Source: Phycisphaerales bacterium
GTDB taxonomy: Bacteria > Planctomycetota > Phycisphaerae > Phycisphaerales > UBA1924
Length of the DNA: 12,463 nt
Assembly (NCBI GenBank): GCA_030680655.1
Contig: JAUXUZ010000019.1
Coordinates: 1 to 12,463, forward strand
Direction: 5' to 3'
A program made the translations under genes and the position numbers. Numbering within the stretch: position 1 is the stretch's first letter; each line of letters opens with the position of its first letter. Positions 7,515-12,463 of the stretch are shown here, piece after piece. The notes beneath the pieces were generated by a model. That model had not been told where the DNA came from and searched no databases. It was given only the letters and a program-made list of their open reading frames with translations.

Positions 7515-7548
7515 TCCACACCTTGCCGCTGCGCGGCGAAGGTGTGGC
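7515..7548. repeat. 34-bp inverted repeat, right copy (itself a hairpin)
   Basis: Exact reverse complement of 7397-7430, at a centre-to-centre distance of 118 nt, with the terminator between the two. It lies just beyond the 3' end of the minus-strand reductase gene. The two copies could pair with each other or each form its own hairpin. Confidence 0.9.
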
Positions 7549-7555
7549 GCCGGGT

Positions 7556-8521
7556 TTACTTCACACTCGCCCGGTACCAGTCGATCGTCTTCTTCAGCCC
7601 GTCCTCAAACCCCACCTGCGCACGCCACCCCAGCAGCTTTGACGCGCGCTCCACATCAAGGCACCGCCGCGGCTGGCCGTCGGGCTTCGTCGCGTCCCAC
7701 TCGATGCGCCCCTTGAACCCCGTCAGCTTCACGATCAGCTCGACCAGGTTCTTGATCGTGATCTCAAAGCCCGCGCCTAGGTTCACCGGCGTCGGGTCGT
7801 CGAGCGACTCGGCCGCCCGCACGATCCCCTCCGCCGCGTCCTCGCTGTAGAGGAACTCGCGCGAAGCGCCGCCGGTGCCCCAGCAGACGATCTTGTCGTC
7901 GCCTCGGTTCTGCGCCTCCACGCACTTGCGGATCAGCGCCGGGATCACGTGGCTGGTGGTCAGATCAAAGTTATCGTTGGGCCCGTACAGGTTCACCGGC
8001 AGCAGGTACGAGCTCTTCATCCCGTACTGCAGCTTGTACGCGTCGAGCATCTGCCACGCCGCCTTCTTGGCCACGCCGTACGGGGCGTTGGTCTCTTCCG
8101 GATAACCGTTCCAGAGTTCCTCCTCACGGAACGGCACCGGCGTGAACTTGGGGTACGCGCAGATGGTGCCCACCTGCACAAACTTCCCGCCGCGCTCGAT
8201 GATCCCGTCGCGCCGACCCTGCTCGATCAGGTGCAGCGCCATCGCCATGTTCGCGTAGAAGTACCGGCCCGGGTTGAGCAGGTTGGCGCCGATGCCGCCC
8301 ACCTCCGCCGCCAGGTGGATCACCACATCCGCCTTCTGACTGGGGAACGCGTCCTTGTAGAGGCGGATCACGTCGCTCTCGCACGTGAGGTCAAAGTCCT
8401 TCCGCCGCGGCACAAAGATCTGCGCATCGGTTGCGCCGCGCTTCTTCAGCGCCGCCGTGACGCACTTGCCCAGAAAACCGGCCCCGCCGGTGACGATGAT
8501 CCGCTTGCTTGAAAGGTCCAT
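7556..8521 (-). CDS. GDP-L-fucose synthase-like NAD(P)-dependent sugar epimerase/reductase
   Basis: This is a short-chain dehydrogenase/reductase of the extended NDP-sugar type, most like GDP-L-fucose synthase (Fcl/WcaG), which converts GDP-4-keto-6-deoxy-mannose to GDP-fucose in the cytoplasm. Numbered from the ATG at 8521, it has the nucleotide-binding VTGGAGFLG near the N-terminus, AAEVGGIGANLLNPGRYFYAN, the YxxxK pair in APYGVAKKA, NLYGPNDNFD and TSHVIPALIRK (the family's conserved His), and WGTGGASREFLYSEDAA. In the catalytic Ser segment (GSSC in E. coli) it reads GTIC, so Thr replaces the first Ser while the Cys is kept. A GTG at 8545 would add eight residues, but the ATG gives the family-like start and a length of 321 residues. 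It is divergent from the flippase gene; polysaccharide synthesis is inferred. Exact sugar product is less certain than the family. Confidence 0.85.
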   Translation of the reverse strand: MDLSSKRIIVTGGAGFLGKCVTAALKKRGATDAQIFVPRRKDFDLTCESDVIRLYKDAFPSQKADVVIHLAAEVGGIGANLLNPGRYFYANMAMALHLIEQGRRDGIIERGGKFVQVGTICAYPKFTPVPFREEELWNGYPEETNAPYGVAKKAAWQMLDAYKLQYGMKSSYLLPVNLYGPNDNFDLTTSHVIPALIRKCVEAQNRGDDKIVCWGTGGASREFLYSEDAAEGIVRAAESLDDPTPVNLGAGFEITIKNLVELIVKLTGFKGRIEWDATKPDGQPRRCLDVERASKLLGWRAQVGFEDGLKKTIDWYRASVK

Positions 8522-8529
8522 AGGAGGGG

Positions 8530-8535
8530 ACGGTA
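8530..8535 (-). promoter_or_regulatory. -10-like box close to the reductase start
   Basis: On the minus strand TACCGT (TAnnnT) lies 8 nt before the ATG at 8521, and there is no Shine-Dalgarno sequence in between. If it is the -10 element, the mRNA would have almost no leader and the GTG at 8545 would lie outside the transcript. No clear -35 box is seen. Confidence 0.35.
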
Positions 8536-8663
8536 TCGGGCACACGCGCCCTGTCCATGACCCGCCCGCAATGGACCGATAGAAACCCCGCCCACGCCTC
8601 GCCCAGCCCCCGCCGACCCGCTCCGCCGCGGCACACGTACACGCTCATCTGCCTCGCCTCCCC

Positions 8664-10391
8664 ATGACGACCGCCGCACCCAATCCCGGGACCGATCAAA
8701 ACCCAAATAGCCCACCAGCCTCAGCAACGCCAGCCCAGCCCGCCGACCTCACCGCCGGCATCGGCGGCCAGGTCGGCAAGAGCATGGCCTGGATGCTCGG
8801 TACCAGCGTCTTGATCAAGGCCCTCTCCTTCATCGCCCAGATCGCGATGGGCTGGTACCTCAGCGACAACGACTTCGGCGTCTTCGCCCTCGCCTTCGCC
8901 ATCGTCGGACTCTGCTCCTTCATCCGCGAAGGTGGAGCCCGCGACTACCTCATCCAGCAGGGACCCTCGCGCTACAAGGAACTCGTCGGCCCCCTCTTCT
9001 GGATGGCCATGACGATCACCGTCGGCCTCGCCATCTTCCTGCTCATCCTCGCGGGCGTGATGAAGAGCTTCCCCACGTTCTTCCCCCTCTCCTTCCGTGA
9101 CCCACGCCTCCCCTGGCTGCTCGTGCTCGGCGCGGTGATGATCTGCATCTCAACCCCCAGCAGCTTCACCAGCGCCAAGCTCCAACTCGAGCTCCGCTTC
9201 GATGCCCTGGGCAAAGTCCAGATCGGCAGCGGCCTGGTCCGCTACAGCACCATGATCGCCCTCGCCGCCGCCGGCTTTGGGCCCTTCGCCTTCCTCCTCG
9301 CCTGGATCGCCGTCGCCGCCTTCGAGCTCGTCGCCTTCCGCCGCGTCGTCGGCATCAACCTCTTCGCCGAGCCCAAGCGCCCCGAGCTTTGGCGCGGCTT
9401 CATCCTGCTCACCATCTGGCTCGCCGTCGGCTTCTTCGGCAACTTCCTCGTCGAGTGGGGCAACAGCGCCGCCGTCGGCATCTTCAGGTCCCAGGCCACC
9501 GTCGGCTACTACTACTTCGCCTTCGGCCTCACCGTGCAGCTGGTCGTCCTGCTCTCGGTCAACGCCCAGTACGTGCTCATGCCCGCCCTCTCCCGCCTCA
9601 ACGACCAGCCCGTCCGTCAGGGCCAGGCCATCCTCAAGACCACCCGCGCCTTGGTCCTGGTCGCCAGCGGCCTCTGCCTGGGCTTCTCCGTCGCCGCCGA
9701 CTCGGTCATGACCGTTATCTGGCACGACAAGTGGGAGCCCTCGGTCCTGGCCGTGCAGATCTTCGGCATCTTCTTCCCCATGCGCATGACCTACGGCCTC
9801 ACCCTCGCCATCATGCAGGCGAAGGGGCAGTTCCGCTCATGGGCCATCACCTCGGTCATCGAGGCCGCGCTGCTCTTCTCCGCCGCCGGGTTCGGCGCCT
9901 GGTACGCCCCCGGTGCCGAGTGGCCCGCCCTCTTCGTCGGCCTCACGCTCGTCTTCAGCCGCGCGTGGATCACCGGCATGGTCCTCAAGCAGGCCGGCAT
10001 CAGCGCCCGCCAGCGCATCATGGCCCAGTTCCCCGCGTGGGGCCTGGCCCTGCTCGCCGCCGGCATCGTCTGGGCCGTCGATATCGCCCTCAGCGGCCCG
10101 CACGGCTGGAACGCCCTGCGCGACTGGCTCGCCCTCAACGCTCATCTCTCCCCCCGCTGGGCCTCCACCGGCGCTGAGATCCTCCGCGGCGGCTCGCTCG
10201 CCCTCACCTTCGGCCTCATCTACGCCGCCTTCATCCGCCTCACCATGCCAAGCGCCGTCGCCGAGGCCGTCGCCCTCGCCCCCCGCAAACTCCGCTCCGT
10301 CGCCGCCCGCCTCATGTTCATCAACCTGCAGCCCGCCGTCACCGCCGAGCAGACCGCCGCCGAGGTTGCCACCAACCCCAAAGCCGAGTGA
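8664..10391 (+). CDS. Polysaccharide/oligosaccharide flippase (Wzx/WzxC-like, MOP superfamily)
   Basis: The 575-residue integral membrane protein would move lipid-linked glycan units across the inner membrane. Residues 1-36 are a Pro/Ala/Thr-rich cytoplasmic tail. Hydrophobic segments follow at roughly 45-65, 71-87, 109-133, 150-165, 192-226 (two), 244-262, 282-302, 326-345, 362-384, 396-416, 420-438, 455-475 and 508-526, giving about 12-14 helices. The opening GKSMAWMLGTSVLIKALSF and the DFGVFALAFAIVGL segment (helix 2) are typical of polysaccharide transporter (PST) proteins. A short charged tail follows the last helix. No Shine-Dalgarno sequence or convincing promoter lies in the 142 nt before the ATG. 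It is divergent from the GDP-fucose synthase-like gene, which fits a glycan export role. Substrate unknown. Confidence 0.88.
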   Translation: MTTAAPNPGTDQNPNSPPASATPAQPADLTAGIGGQVGKSMAWMLGTSVLIKALSFIAQIAMGWYLSDNDFGVFALAFAIVGLCSFIREGGARDYLIQQGPSRYKELVGPLFWMAMTITVGLAIFLLILAGVMKSFPTFFPLSFRDPRLPWLLVLGAVMICISTPSSFTSAKLQLELRFDALGKVQIGSGLVRYSTMIALAAAGFGPFAFLLAWIAVAAFELVAFRRVVGINLFAEPKRPELWRGFILLTIWLAVGFFGNFLVEWGNSAAVGIFRSQATVGYYYFAFGLTVQLVVLLSVNAQYVLMPALSRLNDQPVRQGQAILKTTRALVLVASGLCLGFSVAADSVMTVIWHDKWEPSVLAVQIFGIFFPMRMTYGLTLAIMQAKGQFRSWAITSVIEAALLFSAAGFGAWYAPGAEWPALFVGLTLVFSRAWITGMVLKQAGISARQRIMAQFPAWGLALLAAGIVWAVDIALSGPHGWNALRDWLALNAHLSPRWASTGAEILRGGSLALTFGLIYAAFIRLTMPSAVAEAVALAPRKLRSVAARLMFINLQPAVTAEQTAAEVATNPKAE

Positions 10392-10402
10392 CCCTTAAGC
10401 CC

Positions 10403-10424
10403 TTCTCCCAGATTGCTGGGAGAA
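10403..10424. repeat. TCTCCC-type dispersed intergenic hairpin
   Basis: TTCTCCCAG (10403-10411) pairs with CTGGGAGAA (10416-10424) over an ATTG loop, 11 nt after the flippase stop. It is followed by AGTGCCCGAGGC and GCGGATGAGGG, the trailing motif usual for this widespread intergenic repeat type. There is no T-run. A related copy is at 12426-12452. Confidence 0.65.
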
Positions 10425-10467
10425 AGTGCCCGAGGCTCGGCGAGGGCGGATGAGGGAGCCTCATGCT

Positions 10468-10508
10468 CCCCACGCTCCGCCCCGGGTACCCCCACGCTCC
10501 GCGTGGGG
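10468..10508. repeat. Short direct repeat and palindrome before the SRP RNA promoter
   Basis: The 13-mer CCCCACGCTCCGC occurs at 10468-10480 and again at 10490-10502. The second copy forms an 8-bp hairpin, CCCCACGC with GCGTGGGG (10501-10508), around a TCC loop. It ends 5 nt before the -10 box of the SRP RNA gene and occupies the place where a -35 box would be expected. Confidence 0.6.
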
Positions 10509-10513
10509 TCCGC

Positions 10514-10519
10514 TATGAT
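10514..10519 (+). promoter_or_regulatory. -10 box of the SRP RNA gene
   Basis: TATGAT matches the TATAAT consensus at five of six positions and is the best -10 box in the window. A start near 10526 would give a short leader carrying a 7-bp hairpin (GCGTGCC 10534-10540 with GGCACGC 10545-10551) before the SRP RNA stem. No -35 match is seen at 16-18 nt. Confidence 0.5.
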
Positions 10520-10547
10520 CGCCCCGCATCCCAGCGTGCCCCGCGGC

Positions 10548-10673
10548 ACGCCCCGAGGTTGACGGCCGGGCCCGGTGAACGGTTGGCCCGTGAACCTGGT
10601 CAGGGCTTGACCGCAGCAGCCATAAGCGGCGTCGGCCGGGCCATCGGTGTCCTGGCCGTCAACCACGGGGCGT
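10548..10673 (+). ncRNA. ffs: Signal recognition particle RNA (4.5S, small bacterial type)
   Basis: The SRP RNA binds Ffh and, with FtsY, targets nascent membrane proteins to the translocon. The diagnostic domain IV is clear: TGAACCTGGTCAGG (10591-10604), a 10-nt apical segment (10605-10614), then AGCAGCCATAAGCGGC (10615-10630), matching the conserved GUCAGG/AGCAGCC internal loop. The ends close in a long stem: GGTTGACGGCC (10557-10567) pairs perfectly with GGCCGTCAACC (10654-10664). Beyond one A-A mismatch the pairing continues outward to 10548/10673, giving 19 pairs in 20. TGGCCCG (10584-10590) pairs with CGGGCCA (10637-10643) inside. At about 105-126 nt it is the short, Alu-less bacterial form. 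The apical segment is GCTTGACCGC rather than the usual GCCGGAAGGC. Exact ends are uncertain. It lies 5' of dnaX with one small gene between. Confidence 0.87.
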
Positions 10674-10675
10674 TC

Positions 10676-11116
10676 ATGACAGTGACCATTTCAACTTGGC
10701 GCAAAGCACTGGCGATCGAGGCCCTTCGTGGTGTGCGCGACGCGCTGGTGATTTACCCTCTGGTGGTAGGTGTTCTGTATGCCGTCCACGTCCTGTGGCT
10801 GGCGATGACGCAAACCGCTCCCCCGGCCTCCATCCAGCTGCAGCATCTGTTCTCCAATTCGGCGGTGTATTCCCTCCCGGTGTTTCTGCTGCGGGCCAAG
10901 CCAAGCCGCAACATCATCGCTCGGTTGTTGCTGATGCTGGCCGCGGTCGTGGTCTTTGCCGTCTGGCGAGTGTGCGTGGAACCGGGCCTCTGGCCGATTG
11001 CGCTGGGAGGCATCGCCGTAGTAGCCCTTGTCGGCTTCGGGCTCGTCTGTCGGTGGAAGCAGGAATTTGCCCTTGAAACGCCAGCCGGCAGGTTCGACCC
11101 GCCCCTGCTGCGTTAA
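10676..11116 (+). CDS. Unrecognised small membrane protein with four predicted helices
   Basis: The 146-residue product has hydrophobic segments at about 23-45, 57-72, 79-100 and 104-126, short loops with positive charges (RAKPSR, CRWKQ) and a polar C-terminal tail. No family is recognised. The ATG at 10676 is chosen because everything upstream in this frame is the SRP RNA gene; a GGGG 5 nt upstream is only a weak ribosome-binding site and lies inside the RNA's terminal stem. Third codon positions are less GC-rich than in neighbouring genes, and CTG is a preferred codon, which is consistent with real coding under different selection or origin. It sits between the SRP RNA and dnaX on the same strand and may be transcribed by readthrough from the SRP RNA promoter. 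A link to membrane protein targeting is suggested by position alone. Confidence 0.6.
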   Translation: MTVTISTWRKALAIEALRGVRDALVIYPLVVGVLYAVHVLWLAMTQTAPPASIQLQHLFSNSAVYSLPVFLLRAKPSRNIIARLLLMLAAVVVFAVWRVCVEPGLWPIALGGIAVVALVGFGLVCRWKQEFALETPAGRFDPPLLR

Positions 11117-11183
11117 ACGCCCTTTGCCGAACGCGGTTGCGTCAATTTTCGGCCGACGCCCCCCGGACCTTTTCCCGCCCTGA

Positions 11184-11189
11184 TACGCT
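11184..11189 (+). promoter_or_regulatory. -10-like box placed close to the dnaX start
   Basis: TACGCT (TAnnnT), preceded by GA, ends 8 nt before the dnaX ATG at 11198. Initiation at normal distance would leave a leader of 0-2 nt. The intervening GGCAGGCC is at best a poor ribosome-binding site. No -35 box is evident. Confidence 0.4.
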
Positions 11190-11197
11190 GGCAGGCC

Positions 11198-12373
11198 ATG
11201 TCTTCCTACCTCGTCCTCGCACGCAAATACCGCTCCCAGACCTTCGACCAGCTCGTCGGTCAGGAGGCCACCGTCAACACCCTGCTGACGGCCATCAAGC
11301 TCGGACGCGTCGCCCACGCCTACCTCTTCACCGGCACCCGCGGCGTCGGAAAGACCTCCTCCGCACGCCTCTTCGCCGACGCCATCAACAACCCCGAGGC
11401 CGAGCCCGCCATCCGCAAGGCCATCCTCTCCGGCCAGGACACCGACACCATCGAGATCGACGCCGCCAGCAACTCCGGCGTTGACGAGGCCCGCGACCTG
11501 ATCGCCAACTCCGTCTACGCCCCTATGCGTGGCCGCCGCAAGATCTACATCATCGACGAGTGCCACATGCTCTCGACCGCTGCGTTCAACGCGCTGCTCA
11601 AGACCATGGAGGAGCCCCCCGCCCACGTCGTCTTCATCCTCTGCACCACCGAGACCCACAAGGTCCCCGCCACCATCCAGAGCCGCTGCCAGCGCTTCGA
11701 TTTCCGCAACATCGGCGTCCCGCAGATCGCTGCGCACCTGGCCGCCATCCTCAAAAAAGAAGGCTTCTCCGCCGAGGAGGAGCTCCTCTTCCAGGTTGCC
11801 CGCCTCGGCAACGGCTCGATGCGCGACGCCCTCAGCCTGCTCGACCGCCTCATCGCCGCCGGCGAGAAGAAGCTCACCCTCCCCATGCTCGAGCGCCTGC
11901 TCGGGCTCCCCGACCGTGACGTGGTCGCTTCGCTCGTCGACGCCATCGCCGCCGCCGACGCCGCCCAGGCCCTCGACGTCACCGGCGCGCTGATGACTAA
12001 GGGCGTGTCGATCGATCAGCTGCTCTCCACCCTCGCCGAGCGCTTCCGCGACCTCATGGTCCTCTCCGCCTGCGGGCCCGAGACCTCCCTCGTCGAGCTC
12101 TCCGACGAGTCACGCGCCATCGCCGCCCGCCAGGCCGCACGATTCGACGCCGCCGGCCTCGTCCACATGATCACCCTGGTCGAGTCGGTCGCGGGCCGCG
12201 CCAAGTCCAGCTCCTTCCCCCGCGCCCTGGTCGATGCGCTCATCGTCCGCCTCGCCATGGCCGAGAAGTTCGCCGACGTCACCGCGCTGGTCACCGGCGC
12301 CGCCGGCGCACCGGCGCGCCCCACGGTCGTCACCACACCCGCGCGAACGGCAGCCCCCGCAAAAAAACCGTAA
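11198..12373 (+). CDS. dnaX: DNA polymerase III clamp-loader subunit DnaX (gamma-length product)
   Basis: DnaX forms the ATPase core of the clamp loader that places the beta clamp on primed DNA. Visible motifs are the N-terminal LVLARKYRSQTFDQLVGQE, Walker A GTRGVGKT (46-53), IEIDAASNSGVDEARDL (85-101), Walker B with DECH (120-123), NALLKTMEEPP (131-141), the SRC arginine-finger segment (162-164) and sensor 2 GSMRDALSLLDR (206-217). A helical domain III runs to about residue 355. The four-cysteine zinc module normally found between Walker A and IEIDAAS is missing and that loop is shortened. The frame stops at 391 residues, the size of a gamma form plus a short Ala/Pro/Thr linker, without the tau-specific domains. 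The stop directly follows an A7 run, so a longer product by slippage is possible. SRP RNA lies upstream, as in Bacillus. Confidence 0.93.
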   Translation: MSSYLVLARKYRSQTFDQLVGQEATVNTLLTAIKLGRVAHAYLFTGTRGVGKTSSARLFADAINNPEAEPAIRKAILSGQDTDTIEIDAASNSGVDEARDLIANSVYAPMRGRRKIYIIDECHMLSTAAFNALLKTMEEPPAHVVFILCTTETHKVPATIQSRCQRFDFRNIGVPQIAAHLAAILKKEGFSAEEELLFQVARLGNGSMRDALSLLDRLIAAGEKKLTLPMLERLLGLPDRDVVASLVDAIAAADAAQALDVTGALMTKGVSIDQLLSTLAERFRDLMVLSACGPETSLVELSDESRAIAARQAARFDAAGLVHMITLVESVAGRAKSSSFPRALVDALIVRLAMAEKFADVTALVTGAAGAPARPTVVTTPARTAAPAKKP

Positions 12374-12400
12374 CGGCGACGGCCGATGAGCCCGTCGCCG
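12361..12400 (+). promoter_or_regulatory. Candidate -1 frameshift signal at the 3' end of dnaX
   Basis: The heptamer A-AAA-AAA (12361-12367) is in the correct phase: GCA AAA AAA CCG TAA. After a 6-nt spacer that contains the stop codon, CGGCGACGG (12374-12382) pairs perfectly with CCGTCGCCG (12392-12400) across a 9-nt loop. The heptamer, spacing and hairpin are the parts of the E. coli dnaX frameshift site. The -1 frame has no stop from 12367 to the window edge (32 codons), whereas the +1 frame stops within seven codons. Transcriptional slippage on A7 would give the same frame. A sequencing error in the A run is an alternative. Confidence 0.5.
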
Positions 12401-12425
12401 GAATGAACGAGGTGGCCCCGCGCCC

Positions 12426-12452
12426 ACCTCTCCCGCTCCTAGCGGGAGAGGT
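12426..12452. repeat. TCTCCC-type dispersed hairpin downstream of dnaX
   Basis: ACCTCTCCCGCT (12426-12437) pairs perfectly with AGCGGGAGAGGT (12441-12452) over a CCT loop and is followed by CGCCGGAGGC, as in other copies of this intergenic repeat class. There is no T-run before the window ends. It is related to 10403-10424. Such repeats usually lie between genes, which bears on whether the dnaX -1 frame is truly coding here. Confidence 0.65.
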
Positions 12453-12463
12453 CGCCGGAGGCT

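Noticed and set aside
8522..8545. GTG at 8545 as the start of the minus-strand reductase
   Set aside because: It adds eight residues not expected in the family and overlaps the likely -10 box; the ATG at 8521 fits the Rossmann start better.
10463..10675. Upstream extension of the small membrane protein to an ATG at 10463
   Set aside because: The added 71 codons cover repeat hairpins, a -10 box and the SRP RNA; the translation is Arg/Pro-rich and unlike the hydrophobic remainder.
10691..11737. 348-codon open frame on the minus strand
   Set aside because: It runs antisense across both the small membrane protein gene and the conserved first half of dnaX, and its translation is Gly/Asp/Val-rich with no recognisable motif. 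It is a by-product of GC-rich third positions.
12374..12400. The hairpin after the dnaX stop as a transcription terminator
   Set aside because: There is no T-tract after the stem, and its 6-nt spacing from the A7 run fits a frameshift stimulator better.
1..12463. tRNA genes, CRISPR arrays, transposases or phage genes
   Set aside because: Looked for by eye and none found: no regularly spaced repeats, no cloverleaf with a GGTTC arm, no transposase or integrase motifs.

Overview
The window looks like chromosomal DNA from a planctomycete of the Phycisphaerae type; this assignment is inferred and no 16S is present. The supporting evidence is very high GC with GC-rich third codon positions, a secreted protein ending in two Gly-Cys-type dockerin-like repeats (DNNDF...F), a sigma-54 gene, a large exported DUF5117/DUF5118-type zinc metalloprotease, and a scarcity of Shine-Dalgarno sites. 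No phage, transposon, plasmid, CRISPR or tRNA was seen.

Layout. 2-745: 3' end of a secreted dockerin-tailed protein, then an intrinsic terminator (771-802). 962-1687: SAM-dependent methyltransferase with a good ribosome-binding site. 1748-2521 recR and 2580-4229 rpoN follow on the same strand. 4243-4335: a nested pair of palindromes. 4466-7387: exported metalloprotease. 7397-7548: a 34-bp inverted repeat bracketing a terminator between convergent genes. 7556-8521 (minus): GDP-L-fucose synthase-like reductase, divergent from 8664-10391 (plus), a polysaccharide flippase; together they suggest export of a fucose-type or other deoxysugar glycan. 10403-10508: dispersed-repeat hairpins. 10548-10673: an SRP (4.5S) RNA gene. 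10676-11116: an unrecognised four-helix membrane protein. 11198-12373: dnaX.

The two most notable signals are at the right end. The SRP RNA has the conserved GGTCAGG/AGCAGCC internal loop and a long terminal stem, but its apical loop is not the usual GGAA tetraloop. It lies two genes upstream of dnaX, recalling the scr-dnaX order of Bacillus. The dnaX reading frame stops at 391 codons, directly after an in-phase A-AAA-AAA heptamer. A perfect 9-bp stem starts 6 nt beyond the heptamer and the -1 frame is open to the window edge. This is the layout of the E. coli dnaX frameshift signal, although an intergenic-type repeat inside the -1 frame is a caution. The DnaX protein also lacks the usual four-cysteine zinc module.
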